64,000 nt of DNA from positions 114,331 to 178,330 of the forward strand of contig NZ_JACSPV010000004.1 in NCBI RefSeq assembly GCF_014836955.1, given 5' to 3'. Made by a program: the position numbers and the translations under genes. The stretch comes from Bacillus norwichensis (GTDB taxonomy: Bacteria > Bacillota > Bacilli > Bacillales > Bacillaceae_C). Below, one piece after another: positions 25,685 through 34,720 of this stretch (position 1 is the first letter of the stretch; every line of letters starts with the position of its first letter). A model generated the notes under the pieces. It searched no databases. It saw only the letters and a list, made by a program, of their open reading frames with translations, and had not been told where the DNA came from.

Positions 25685-27089
25685 AATCAATTTTCGGCAA
25701 GCTGATCCGAAATGTCGTTCCTAAAGACGTGCTTTCGATCAAATCTAAATCTCCACTCATTGCCTGAGCCATCATTTTACTGTAAGGCAATCCAAGTCCA
25801 AGGCCACCTACCTTATATTTTTTCTCATGACCTCGATAGAACCTTTCAAAAATGAGAGACTGTTCCTTCTCAGAGATTCCCGTCCCTGTATCTTCAATAT
25901 CAATCATAAGCTCATCCTGGGACTCTGTGATAGTCACCTTAATTTTCCCCGGAAAGGCAATCGCCTGCCGTGCGTTGTTCAAAAGATTTGTCAAGATTTG
26001 CTGCAGCCGGACAGCATCCACCCGCACACCAGCATCGTCTTGGAGAGGCTTAACTTCAACGGTAAGTCCTTCAACCGCCTGCCCTGCCTCCCACTGGTAG
26101 ATGGAATCTTTAACAAGCTCGTTGATAGAATGCTTCTCCATTGTTAAAGGAACAGCATTAGCTGCAAATGAATTGAAAGCAAGTAAATCCTCTACCATCG
26201 TTCTCATTTTGGCTGTTTCTTTTAAAGATATCTTCAAAAACTCTCTGGCCTCTTCACCGCTTACCACTTCATCATCAATAGCCTGTAAAAGACCCGTAAT
26301 AGAAGTGACCGGTGTCTTTAATTCGTGAGTAACTCCTGCAAGTAATTCTGTACGAAGGGATTCAAGCTTCTGCAATTGCTGTGACATTTCTTTAAAGGAA
26401 CGGATCAATTCGTCGACTTCTTCTGCCTTTGCGTCATTCGGGAGGTCCACTTGATAGTTCCCTTTCCTCACCTGTTCAGCAGCTTTTGATACTTTCTTAA
26501 TCGGTTTGGATAACTTCCTTGATAAAATATAAACCGCTCCCCAGCCAATAAGAGCCAGACTGACAATCATAATAGTAAGCTGCTGATATTCCTGGTTCAC
26601 CTTTGACAGGTTTGCTTCCGTTTCTGTGATGACAACCCAGCCAAGCCGCATAGATTCAAACTCAATCGGCTTTTTTACTACATAGAACGGTGCATACCCT
26701 TTTTCCGAAAGCTTGATCACTGCTTTTGTGCTATCTAGCAAGGATGCATCAAACTGTTTTAAAGAGCTCTGTTGGCGGTTACTAGCTAAGATGGTCCCTG
26801 CTGGATCAGCAACATATATAGTAGGATTGCTCTCCATATTCAACAAGCGTCCACGCTCCGAGAATAAACCGGGAATTTCATTCAATGGAGGGATAACCGG
26901 TTCCTCGTTGGTCACCAACCGGTTTGCGGTTTCTTCAGCCATAAACTCTAGCATATTCAGTCGGTTTTCCAATGTCGTATGTCGAATCCATAAAGCTGAA
27001 ATGACTGCCATTATCACCAACCCGATTAAAATCGTAAGTAAATACCGTGTTGTCCAATACCGCTGCAGCGATATTTTCCTCTTACTCAT
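25683..27089 (-). CDS. Sensor histidine kinase with HAMP domain
   Basis: A membrane kinase of about 468 residues. One helix near the N terminus (YLLTILIGLVIMAVISALWI) is followed by an extracellular sensor region of about 130 residues, a second helix, a HAMP domain, the H-box GVTHELKTPVTSITG and a complete ATPase domain (NLLNNARQAI, DTGTGI, GGLGLGLPYSK). The ATG at 27089 overlaps the regulator's stop by 8 bases (ATGAGTAA). The sensor region does not look like CssS although htrA is the next gene, so it may sense another envelope cue. Confidence 0.88.
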   Translation of the reverse strand: MSKRKISLQRYWTTRYLLTILIGLVIMAVISALWIRHTTLENRLNMLEFMAEETANRLVTNEEPVIPPLNEIPGLFSERGRLLNMESNPTIYVADPAGTILASNRQQSSLKQFDASLLDSTKAVIKLSEKGYAPFYVVKKPIEFESMRLGWVVITETEANLSKVNQEYQQLTIMIVSLALIGWGAVYILSRKLSKPIKKVSKAAEQVRKGNYQVDLPNDAKAEEVDELIRSFKEMSQQLQKLESLRTELLAGVTHELKTPVTSITGLLQAIDDEVVSGEEAREFLKISLKETAKMRTMVEDLLAFNSFAANAVPLTMEKHSINELVKDSIYQWEAGQAVEGLTVEVKPLQDDAGVRVDAVRLQQILTNLLNNARQAIAFPGKIKVTITESQDELMIDIEDTGTGISEKEQSLIFERFYRGHEKKYKVGGLGLGLPYSKMMAQAMSGDLDLIESTSLGTTFRISLPKID

Positions 27090-27771
27090 GCTGGACACTG
27101 AGTTGATACCCCAATCCCCGGAGTGTCCGGATTTTTCCATCTTTTGCAGGCCACCCTTTCAGAGACTTTCTCAGCCTCTTAATCGACAAATCCACTGCAC
27201 GGTCGCTTCCTTCATAATCCCATCCCCAAATCTTTTCAATGAGCTGATCTCTTGTGAATGTTTGATTTGGATGCTCTGCAAGAAAAAGCAACAGTGATAA
27301 GTCCCGTGGAGTCAAGTGGACTTCTTCACCATTCAATATCACACGATGACCTTGAAAATCGATTTCTAATCCTCCGTACTGTTTGATAGAAGGTTCCTTT
27401 TTCTCAGACCTGCGCAAAACGGCTTTAACTCTTGCGACAACCTCTTCCCCTACAAACGGTTTGGAAATATAATCATCGGCACCTTTATTTAAACCATCGA
27501 GCCTGTAATTTACTTCTCCGAGAGCCGTCAACATAATAACGGGACAATCACTTTTCCTCCTGATTTCCTGTAAAACTTCCCAACCGCTCAAACCAGGAAG
27601 CATGACATCAAGCAATACTAGCGTAGGCTTGACTACCTCAAATTGCTTCAACGCATCTGTTCCACTTGCAACAGATTCAGTTTGGAAACCTGCTTTTCTT
27701 AAATAAACCTTCAACACTTGGTTGATGGGATACTCATCTTCGACGATTAAAATTGTTGTCATATTCGTCAC
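27082..27771 (-). CDS. OmpR family response regulator
   Basis: A 229-residue regulator. The receiver domain has the acidic cluster VEDEYP, the phospho-acceptor in LVLLDVMLPGLSGWE and the Lys in YISKPF. The winged-helix domain (about 130-225) contains LTPRDLSLLLFLAEHP and a GSDRAVDLSIKRLRK recognition helix. It overlaps the kinase gene, which indicates one operon. Targets are unknown; htrA is the obvious candidate by position. Confidence 0.9.
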   Translation of the reverse strand: MTNMTTILIVEDEYPINQVLKVYLRKAGFQTESVASGTDALKQFEVVKPTLVLLDVMLPGLSGWEVLQEIRRKSDCPVIMLTALGEVNYRLDGLNKGADDYISKPFVGEEVVARVKAVLRRSEKKEPSIKQYGGLEIDFQGHRVILNGEEVHLTPRDLSLLLFLAEHPNQTFTRDQLIEKIWGWDYEGSDRAVDLSIKRLRKSLKGWPAKDGKIRTLRGLGYQLSVQHE

Positions 27772-27839
27772 CCTTTGAGAAAAATACTGCTACTCACTTT
27801 ATCATGAAAAGATGTCAGTCAGATGTCAAGTTGCGAAAA

Positions 27840-28020
27840 GCCCAGGGCGATTTGACTTTGTCTCTGCGCCGAGCCGTGCGGCTTTGGTGACACTACCAAT
27901 TAGCTCAGAGTGAGACAACCTTCGTTTTACTTCGTGTACGCCGGCTAGCTCAAGCTGCGAAATCCTGTCGCTTCGCTTACATTAGCATCTGCAGGCCCAA
28001 ATCGCGATGTCATGCCTGTC
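27840..28020. repeat. GC-rich intergenic repeat-like segment
   Basis: Non-coding and richer in GC than the surroundings. Outer arms TGTCTCTG and CAGAGTGAGACA can pair. A stretch near 27965 (ATCCTGTCGCTTCGCTTAC) resembles the 40-bp repeat at 1417. Together with element copy 4 it fills the gap between the response regulator and the MFS gene. Confidence 0.4.
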
Positions 28021-28067
28021 CCAGCTAACTGAAATTTCAGCTAATCTTTTATAATTTCTTACTTTTT

Positions 28068-28252
28068 ATCAAATGCGCCTTGCATATTTTTGCCCATATT
28101 TTATCGAGCGATAACTTCCCCCCGAAAATCAGTGGCATCCGCGGTGGCTTTAACTTTATTCAGCCAGGGTTTGAAATCCCCACTGATGAAATCCCAATCT
28201 GCTTTGATCTCACCACTTAAAGAAGTGGGAGACTTCTGCTGAATAGGTGAAA
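28068..28252 (+). repeat. Dispersed palindromic element, copy 4
   Basis: From ATCAAATGCGCCTTGCATAT to CTGCTGAATAGGTGAAA. It has the GGCTTTAACTTTATTCAGCC arm and the CACTTAAAGAAGTG hairpin. It abuts the MFS terminator. Confidence 0.85.
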
Positions 28253-28292
28253 AAAAGCTGGCCGGACAATCAAATAAAGAGTCCGGTCAGCC
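28250..28292 (-). terminator. Terminator after the MFS gene
   Basis: GGCTGACCGGACTC pairs with GTCCGGCCAGC, followed on the minus strand by TTTTTTTC. The MFS stop codon is inside the left arm. Confidence 0.85.
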
Positions 28293-29447
28293 TTTCAATG
28301 TGGTTGGCTTTTTCCAAGCAAGCGAGAGGGCAACCCCAGCCAATAAAAAGATGGATGAAAAATAATAAGGATAATCCAAATCGATATCGAATAGAAAGCC
28401 GCCAATGACGGGCCCCAAAACATTGCCGATACTCGTAAACATCGAGTTCATGCCACCTACAAAGCCTTGTTCATTGCCAGCGATTTTTGATAAATAAGAT
28501 GTGACCGCCGGCCGAATCAGATCGAAACCAACAAAGATGATAAAAGTGACCAAAAGAATATGATAATACGAGTTTACAGTAGTCATTAAAAACACAAGGA
28601 CTACCGAAAGAATCAGGCAATAACGAATCAGACCGATTTCTCCCAGATATTTTGTTAATCGGTCAAAAAAGATAACCTGGGCAATAGCCCCTATGATGGC
28701 TCCACCCGTAATAACAATCGCAATATCCTTTGGAGTAAAAGCGAATTTGTGATCAACAAATAAAGAAAACAGCGACTCGAATACAGCTAAGCCAAATGAT
28801 GTGATCAAAATTATCATAAAAGCAAAAAAATACTTCGGTATAAAAATACGTTTGATGCCTGCTTTTTGCCCCGTCCCTACATCTTCATGATCCCGTCCCG
28901 GTTCCCGAAGCGTAATAATGGATAGAACTGCTGCAAATAACGCAAACCCTGCGGCGGTGAAAAAAGGGACGCGAGATCCAATTTCAGCTAAAAATCCCCC
29001 TAGGCCAGGCCCAATGATAAACCCCGTTGAAATGGCAGCTGACATATAGCCAAGCGCTTTTGGGCGTGTGTCCATTGTCGTGATATCTGCAATGAATGCT
29101 GTTACAGCTGGCATTACAAAAGCTGCGCTGATACCACCGAGAAATCGAGAAACAAATAGGACTTCCACTGTTTTACCAAGCCCAAATAATAATTCGGAGA
29201 GGCTGAAAATCAACAGACCATACACAATCATTTTTTTCCGCCCAAACTTATCAACCCAGCGTCCAGCAATTGGAGATACAATAAGCTGCATAATAGCAAA
29301 CGCTGCAACAAGATTTCCAACAACGGAGCCCGATAAGTTCAATTCGTTCATGATTGTTGGTAATACAGGAATGACCAAACCGATTCCTAAAAAGGCAATA
29401 AAGAGGTTGCCCAGCAATATGGTTAACGTCATATTAGACTTATTCAT
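28287..29447 (-). CDS. MFS multidrug-type efflux transporter
   Basis: A proton-driven exporter of about 386 residues with 12 helices, TetA/NorA/Bmr-like. Marks are GIGLVIPVLPTIM in helix 1, the motif A sequence GRWVDKFGRKKMIVYG, and motif C in helix 5 (GYMSAAISTGFIIGPGLGGF), the antiporter signature. The ATG at 29447 follows GGAGGAGAGG at good spacing; codons upstream of it are not needed. It is monocistronic, with its own terminator. The substrate cannot be predicted. Confidence 0.9.
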   Translation of the reverse strand: MNKSNMTLTILLGNLFIAFLGIGLVIPVLPTIMNELNLSGSVVGNLVAAFAIMQLIVSPIAGRWVDKFGRKKMIVYGLLIFSLSELLFGLGKTVEVLFVSRFLGGISAAFVMPAVTAFIADITTMDTRPKALGYMSAAISTGFIIGPGLGGFLAEIGSRVPFFTAAGFALFAAVLSIITLREPGRDHEDVGTGQKAGIKRIFIPKYFFAFMIILITSFGLAVFESLFSLFVDHKFAFTPKDIAIVITGGAIIGAIAQVIFFDRLTKYLGEIGLIRYCLILSVVLVFLMTTVNSYYHILLVTFIIFVGFDLIRPAVTSYLSKIAGNEQGFVGGMNSMFTSIGNVLGPVIGGFLFDIDLDYPYYFSSIFLLAGVALSLAWKKPTTLKG

Positions 29448-29519
29448 CTTATCCTCTCCTCCTATGTATGGAGATATATCAAACAATATAATCTGTTAAC
29501 CATATCCAAGTCAATATTT

Positions 29520-29692
29520 ATCGAATGCGCCTTGCATTTTTGCGCCCAGATTTTATTGAGCGATAAATTCGCTCTGAAAATTTGTGGTATCCGTTGATGA
29601 TTTTAACTTTTTTCAGACGGGGTTTGCCCCCACTGAACGGAATACCAATTTTCTTTTTCAGAAGTAGGACACTTTTGCTGAATGAAGTTAAC
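29520..29692 (+). repeat. Dispersed palindromic element, copy 5
   Basis: From ATCGAATGCGCCTTGC to GCTGAATGAAGTTAAC. The CAGATTTT/AAAATTTG stem is kept, and the GGGGTTTGCCCCC hairpin replaces GGGGTTTGAAACCCC. It lies 50 bases from the stop of the monooxygenase gene. Confidence 0.85.
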
Positions 29693-29701
29693 AGCCTGCG
29701 C

Positions 29702-29736
29702 AAAAAATAGGAGCTTCGCATCCGCGAAGCCCTAAA
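29702..29736 (-). terminator. Terminator after the monooxygenase gene
   Basis: TAGGGCTTCGC pairs with GCGAAGCTCCTA, followed on the minus strand by TTTTTT. Confidence 0.8.
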
Positions 29737-29741
29737 TTAGT

Positions 29742-31136
29742 TTATTGAATATCTGAAACAGGCAAATCTGCTCTGCGGTATTCTGCACCCGAATGTTCTT
29801 TCGGTAATCGTGCCTTCCCTATCCCAAACAACTTTTCTCGAAATGTCCCCTCCGTGTATTCTTTCTTCAAAACTCCCCGTTTTTGCAATTCAGGAGAAAC
29901 CAGTTCAGCAAAGTCTTTGAAAGTTCCAGGTGCCTGTGCATATGCGAGATTGAAGCCATCAATATCTGTTTCCTCTACCCATTCTTCCAATGTATCTGCA
30001 ATTTGTTCAGGTGTCCCAACAACAACCGGACCCATTCCTCCTACACCTACAAAATTCGCTAGCTCGCGAACCGTCCATTTTTTATCATGACTGGATTCAG
30101 TAAGCATTTTCAGCTTTGACTTAATAGCTTTCGTTTCAATATATTCTATTTCGTCATCAGGATGATACACCGAAAAGTCAACGCCAGTCCATCCCCCTAT
30201 CAATGTTAACGCTCCGTCATAGCTAATATACTTTGTGAGCTCTTCATATTTTCTTTGAGCCTCTTCAGGTGTCCGACCCACAATCGGCGTCATCTGCGCA
30301 AATATTTTTATACTTTGCGGATCTCTGCCTTCATTTTGAACGAGCTCCCTAACATTTTTTACATATGAAGCAATCGGACCCTTGGCTGGACCTGTAATAA
30401 AGGTACATTCCGCATGCTTTGCTGCAAAATTTCTGCCAGTAGGAGAGCCGCCTGCCTGATATAAAACAGGTGTCCTCTGTGGAGACGGTTCACATAAATG
30501 GATCCCTGGAACATTAAAATATTTTCCCTGATGCTCTATTCCATGCACTTTTTCTGGATCAGTAAAGACACCTCGATTTCTGTCCCTATTGACAGCGTCT
30601 TCCTCCCAGCTTCCTTCCCATAATTTATAGCAAACTTCCATATACTCATCAGCAATAGCATAGCGTTCGCTATGCTGGAACTTATCACCAATTTCAATAT
30701 TTTTGGTGCCGCTTTCCAAATAAGAAGTGACAATATTCCAAGCAATCCGTCCTTTTGTCAAATGATCCAGCGTCGACATTCGTCGGGCAAAAGTATAAGG
30801 ATGTTCGAATGTTGTAGAGCAAGTAATGCCGAAGCCCAAATGTTTTGTCGCATAAGCCATTGCCGAAACAAGCATCATCGGGTCATTAACCGGAACCTGT
30901 ATTGCCTCCTTCAAGGCAACCGCCTGATCATCACCATATACATCGTAAATGCCGATTACATCAGCGATAAAAATTCCGTCAAACCGCCCTTTTTCCAAAG
31001 TCTTTGCAAGGTCAACCCAATAATCCAGATCTTTATACCGCTCAGACTGATCTTCCGGATGTCTCCATAAACCTGGCGACTGATGCCCAACGCAATTCAT
31101 CTCGAAGGCATTCAAATAGATTCTTTTTTTCGTCAA
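29742..31136 (-). CDS. DszA/NtaA-type flavin-dependent monooxygenase
   Basis: A 464-residue luciferase-like (LLM) monooxygenase of the NtaA/SnaA/DszA group. It uses FMNH2 from a separate reductase to attack organosulfur or amino-carboxylate compounds. Typical blocks are GRFDGIFIADVIGIYDVY, CSTTFEHPYTFARRMSTLDH, GRIAWNIVTSY, and YQAGGSPTGRNFAAKHAE. It starts at a TTG with GGGGGGAA upstream and follows a small unknown gene by 38 bases. The large SAM-riboswitch operon beside it suggests a sulfur-scavenging job; no flavin reductase is encoded nearby. Confidence 0.88.
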   Translation of the reverse strand: MTKKRIYLNAFEMNCVGHQSPGLWRHPEDQSERYKDLDYWVDLAKTLEKGRFDGIFIADVIGIYDVYGDDQAVALKEAIQVPVNDPMMLVSAMAYATKHLGFGITCSTTFEHPYTFARRMSTLDHLTKGRIAWNIVTSYLESGTKNIEIGDKFQHSERYAIADEYMEVCYKLWEGSWEEDAVNRDRNRGVFTDPEKVHGIEHQGKYFNVPGIHLCEPSPQRTPVLYQAGGSPTGRNFAAKHAECTFITGPAKGPIASYVKNVRELVQNEGRDPQSIKIFAQMTPIVGRTPEEAQRKYEELTKYISYDGALTLIGGWTGVDFSVYHPDDEIEYIETKAIKSKLKMLTESSHDKKWTVRELANFVGVGGMGPVVVGTPEQIADTLEEWVEETDIDGFNLAYAQAPGTFKDFAELVSPELQKRGVLKKEYTEGTFREKLFGIGKARLPKEHSGAEYRRADLPVSDIQ

Positions 31137-31174
31137 ACCAGATTCCCCCCTTTACATTGAATATTCATATTTCT

Positions 31175-31459
31175 TTAAGCTCGCTCATCCACAAATTCAT
31201 TTACCAACAACGTTAAATTTCCACGGCCAAACTTGATCGCCTTAGCTTTTTCGTCGTATAGATCCTCCTTTAAGGAATATTCAAGAAACTTGATTAAAGC
31301 AAAGCGGCGTTCGTACACATCGATATAGCCCTTTTCGAAAAGAAGCGCTTCGATCGTATTATATATTCCACGGTTGATCCCATACTTTAAACCGCACCAC
31401 CTGTAAAATTGCAAATCAGGCAAACTGAATATTTCTTTGTTCAAAATTGGAATTCCCAC
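31175..31459 (-). CDS. Unknown small protein upstream of the monooxygenase
   Basis: A 94-residue soluble protein that I do not recognise. It has no signal peptide, no membrane helix and no metal-binding cluster; aromatic residues are frequent (FYRWCGLKYGINRGIYN). A well-placed GAGGTGAT site before the GTG start and tight spacing to the monooxygenase gene (38 bases) support it as real and co-transcribed. Confidence 0.6.
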   Translation of the reverse strand: MGIPILNKEIFSLPDLQFYRWCGLKYGINRGIYNTIEALLFEKGYIDVYERRFALIKFLEYSLKEDLYDEKAKAIKFGRGNLTLLVNEFVDERA

Positions 31460-31524
31460 TCTATCACCTCAATCTAAAAACTGATTTCGTGCGATAACCT
31501 GGGGGTGCGAAAGGTTATCTAGGG

Positions 31525-31696
31525 TTTCGCACCATTATTTTGGAATTCACTCGATTTTCCTGAGTTTCGCACCATTATCCAGAGTTCGCTCAATTATTTC
31601 CGGATTCGCACAATAATCGCGGAATTCGCTCGATTATCTCAGGTTTCGCACGATTATTCCGATTTTCGCACAATAACCTCAGATTTCGCACAATCC
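31525..31696. repeat. Tandem array of 20-bp TTTCGCAC units
   Basis: Eight full units and one partial unit of 19-20 bp, starting at 31525, 31545, 31565, 31584, 31604, 31624, 31644, 31664 and 31684. The consensus is WTTCGCWCRATTATYYYRGR. Alternate units read TTCGCAC and TTCGCTC. The period is not a multiple of three and there is no start codon, so it is not coding. Confidence 0.9.
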
Positions 31697-31724
31697 TCCA
31701 ATCCCCAATCCCCAACAAATTTTA

Positions 31725-31772
31725 TAAAAAAAGACACTTCGTTCTATCTGATGAGATGAAACAAAGTGCCTC
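31725..31772 (-). terminator. Terminator of the SAM-controlled operon
   Basis: GGCACTTTGTT pairs with AACGAAGTGTC, followed on the minus strand by TTTTTTTAT, 30 bases past the last gene of the operon. Confidence 0.8.
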
Positions 31773-31801
31773 TAGTGGTCTAGTCAGCTCTTTAATGTAA
31801 A

Positions 31802-32293
31802 TTATTCTTTTAGATGTTCTTCAATAATTGTTACGAATTCCTCAAGGTATTTTTGATCAATTTCATCAAATCGGTCGGTGATAGGGCTGTCGATATCAAG
31901 CACCCCATATATGTTTCCATTCGCAAAAATGGGGACTACAATTTCGGAATTGCTTGCTGCATCGCAAGCAATATGTCCTGGAAATTGATGGACATCAGCT
32001 ATTCGCTGTGTCGTCTGTTCTTTGACAGCAGTGCCGCACACACCTTTTCCGTAAGTGATTCTTGTGCATGCCGGTAATCCCTGAAATGGCCCAAGGACCA
32101 GTTCTTCATCTTTCCACACATAAAAACCAACCCAATTGACTTCATCCAAAAATTGGTTCAATAGTGCTGATGCATTGGATAATAGCGCTATTTCATCTGT
32201 TTCTCCGTCAAGAAGGGCCTTTAGTTGCTTGAGAAGCAATTGATAGGCTTCTTGTTTATTTCCAGAGTATGTTTTAACTTGAAACATAGTCAT
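31802..32293 (-). CDS. msrC: Free methionine-R-sulfoxide reductase (GAF, YtsP-like)
   Basis: A 163-residue GAF-domain enzyme that reduces free L-methionine-R-sulfoxide. The three family cysteines are present with the expected spacing: C76 (LPACTRI), C86 (GKGVCGTA) and C110 (HIACDAAS). It is the last gene of the SAM-riboswitch operon, 11 bases after the isochorismatase-like gene, which fits methionine recovery. The start could be the ATG at 32293 or at 32287; AAAGGAGG lies between the ideal spacings for the two. Confidence 0.88.
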   Translation of the reverse strand: MTMFQVKTYSGNKQEAYQLLLKQLKALLDGETDEIALLSNASALLNQFLDEVNWVGFYVWKDEELVLGPFQGLPACTRITYGKGVCGTAVKEQTTQRIADVHQFPGHIACDAASNSEIVVPIFANGNIYGVLDIDSPITDRFDEIDQKYLEEFVTIIEEHLKE

Positions 32294-32304
32294 TCAGCCT
32301 CCTT

Positions 32305-33009
32305 TCAAATCGGTTGTTCCAGATATTTCACAAAGTCATCAGAAGAAATGACAGGGGCAAAAATATTGTTGATTCGCTCCATGGCAGCTGCTTCCTGTTC
32401 GGGCTTTTCGCATCCTGTCGCATCGCCGATGACAATAGGCAAATAGCCGTTGTCGCGTGCCAAACGAACGTTCCCTTCAATGCACCAATCAAGATGAACA
32501 CCTGTAAATACAATGACTTCCACTCTTTTTCGCACTAATTCCAGGGGAAACGGTGTCCCGATAAAAGCGGTTTGCAGTGCACATTCATGAAATTGAAGAT
32601 CCTCCGGCTCGACCAATTCCTTCAATTCATCCACCAATTCATTGTCCCAGTTGATCTTATCTTCATTGACGTTCAAGCCCTCGACCCATGTTTCATATTG
32701 AACCTTATCAAAAATATTTTGCGGATCATTTCCACGATAAATATTGTAGCCGATCCAATTGAACGAGACAAAATTGCTTGCTTTTCTTGCAGCTTTCAAT
32801 GTTTTGATTGTTGCAGGCAAACTGCCACGCTCACGGTGATTTTCATATCCAAGGGCACCGTTATGCTCATAGAGACATTTATTCTGACTAATAGAAACGA
32901 ATGCGGCTTTCCTTTTTAATATTTCCGCCAAGTTCAGCTTTTTCCATTGAGGGGCAAGCTCTGGAATTGCGTGAATCCCACCAATTTCAGTTTGAGCAAT
33001 AACAGTCAA
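32305..33009 (-). CDS. Isochorismatase-like cysteine hydrolase, possibly atypical
   Basis: A 234-residue protein of the isochorismatase/nicotinamidase fold. The nucleophile region is clear: TGVHLDWCIEGNVRLARDNGY with Cys and the following helix, then IVIGDATG. The first catalytic strand reads AAFVSISQN where family members have an Asp (VIDMQN-like), so the usual catalytic Asp appears to be missing or shifted. Substrate unknown. It is sixth in the S-box operon, 17 bases after the AcsA-like gene, and starts at a TTG behind GGGAGGAGA. Confidence 0.78.
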   Translation of the reverse strand: MTVIAQTEIGGIHAIPELAPQWKKLNLAEILKRKAAFVSISQNKCLYEHNGALGYENHRERGSLPATIKTLKAARKASNFVSFNWIGYNIYRGNDPQNIFDKVQYETWVEGLNVNEDKINWDNELVDELKELVEPEDLQFHECALQTAFIGTPFPLELVRKRVEVIVFTGVHLDWCIEGNVRLARDNGYLPIVIGDATGCEKPEQEAAAMERINNIFAPVISSDDFVKYLEQPI

Positions 33010-33026
33010 TCCAATCTCCTCCCGTT

Positions 33027-34706
33027 TTAAGAAGACTTCGTTCTATTTATCTCTAGCTCTTTTAATTGCCTGCGTAAAATTTTCCCGCTGATCACTGTTT
33101 TAGGCAGCTCATCCAATACTTCTATTTCCCTTGGCGCGGAATGTGCGGCTAGATTGTTTCTGACAAAGATCCGGATTTCTTCGAGCAACTCCTTTGATTC
33201 TGAAAAGCCAGGTCTTAGGGTAATAAAAGCTTTTACTACTTCACCACGAATAGGATCAGGTTTTCCGATCACTCCTGCTTCAGCGACAGCAGGATGCTCA
33301 ATCAATTTGCTTTCCACTTCAAAAGGTCCAATCCGTTCTCCAGCTGAGTTAATCATGTCATCATCTCGACTTTGAAAGAACACATAGTCTTCTTCATCCT
33401 GATAAGCCAAGTCGCCTGAAACATACCATCCATCATATTTAAAATAAGCATTAAATCTATCTTTATTTCCCCAAATTTCCTTCATCAACCCAGGCCAAGG
33501 TGTACGAACAGCCAGCTGTCCCACAGAGCCTCTCGGCAGTTCCTGACCCTCTTCATCCAAAATGCCGACAGTAATGCCTGGGAATGGACGTCCCATTGAG
33601 CCTGGTTTAATCGTCTCAGCTGGCAAATTAACGATCAAATGTCCCCCTGTTTCGGTCATCCACCACGTATCATGAATACGGACACCTAATTGCTCCCAAG
33701 CCCAGTAAATCACTTCAGGATTTAATGGCTCTCCGACACTTAGTACGTGGCGCAAAGAGGAAAGGTCAAAGTTTTTTATCACTTCTCCTTGTGAGAGCAG
33801 CATTCTGAAAGCTGTCGGTGCACTATACCAAACCGTTACCTTTAATTCATGGATAAGCTGGTACCAGTTTTCTGCCTTGAACCGGCCCCCTTGAATCACA
33901 ATTGTCGCCCGGTTCAGCCATGGTGCAAACAGCCCATAAACGCTACCTGTCACCCATCCTGGATGAGACGTGCACCAATATACATCTTCGTCCTTCACAT
34001 CAAGCACCCATTTGCCTGAAGCATGATGATGAGTCACAACACGATGGGCGTGCAAAACACCTTTTGGCTTGCCAGTTGATCCGCTTGTATAGTGAATGAG
34101 CATCCCGTCCTCCTGATCCACCCACTCAACTAATTCACCATCATTTTTAACATCAAAAGTTGTATTTTCAATCTCTTCGACATCTAAAATGGTTTGCAGG
34201 GAAGGTATGTCATTCTGTGGAACCCGCTTCACCATTTCATTGTCTGTGATTAGTACAGTCCCTTTACAATCATTAATCCGGTCTTTGACTGCATCTTCCA
34301 TAAAAGCTTCGAACAAAGGCCCTGCAATGGCCCCAATTTTAATAATCGCCAAAATGGAGATATAGCATTCCGGAGTTTTCGGAAGGAATACAAACACTCG
34401 GTCTCCCTTTTTAACCCCATGGCTTTTTAAAACTCTTGCGTAATGATCTGTTTTGTCCTTTACTGTTTGAAATGTAAGCAATCTTCTTTCATCGCCGTTT
34501 ACGTAATGAAGGGCAACCTTATTTCCATATCCTTCATCAACATGCCGGTCAATCGTTTCATAGGCAGCATTCAATTTTCCAGTCTTCGTAAAACTTAATT
34601 CTTTTGCTGCGTCTTCCCATGAGAATGTATGTCGTAGCGCATCATAGTTTTCCAGATTGTACGTACCTGGAATCGGCGCTATTATTTCCCTTTCTAAAAC
34701 AGCCAT
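33027..34706 (-). CDS. acsA: AMP-forming acyl-CoA synthetase, AcsA-like
   Basis: A 559-residue adenylate-forming ligase closest in appearance to Bacillus acetyl-CoA synthetase AcsA. Motifs are the P-loop YTSGSTGKPKG, the A5 region TWWMTETGG, WYVSGDLAY, and the C-terminal lysine in VISGKILRR. It would activate acetate or another short acid to its CoA thioester in the cytoplasm. Its place inside a SAM-riboswitch operon with a sulfonate-type importer is unusual and suggests a sulfur-containing or sulfur-derived acid as substrate (inference). Confidence 0.85.
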   Translation of the reverse strand: MAVLEREIIAPIPGTYNLENYDALRHTFSWEDAAKELSFTKTGKLNAAYETIDRHVDEGYGNKVALHYVNGDERRLLTFQTVKDKTDHYARVLKSHGVKKGDRVFVFLPKTPECYISILAIIKIGAIAGPLFEAFMEDAVKDRINDCKGTVLITDNEMVKRVPQNDIPSLQTILDVEEIENTTFDVKNDGELVEWVDQEDGMLIHYTSGSTGKPKGVLHAHRVVTHHHASGKWVLDVKDEDVYWCTSHPGWVTGSVYGLFAPWLNRATIVIQGGRFKAENWYQLIHELKVTVWYSAPTAFRMLLSQGEVIKNFDLSSLRHVLSVGEPLNPEVIYWAWEQLGVRIHDTWWMTETGGHLIVNLPAETIKPGSMGRPFPGITVGILDEEGQELPRGSVGQLAVRTPWPGLMKEIWGNKDRFNAYFKYDGWYVSGDLAYQDEEDYVFFQSRDDDMINSAGERIGPFEVESKLIEHPAVAEAGVIGKPDPIRGEVVKAFITLRPGFSESKELLEEIRIFVRNNLAAHSAPREIEVLDELPKTVISGKILRRQLKELEINRTKSS

Positions 34707-34720
34707 TATCTATCCTCCTA

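Noticed and set aside
24282..27771. Naming the two-component pair CssRS
   Set aside because: The kinase sensor region and length do not resemble CssS despite the adjacent htrA.
31525..31696. CRISPR array
   Set aside because: Units are directly adjacent with no spacers and no cas genes nearby; it is a plain tandem repeat.
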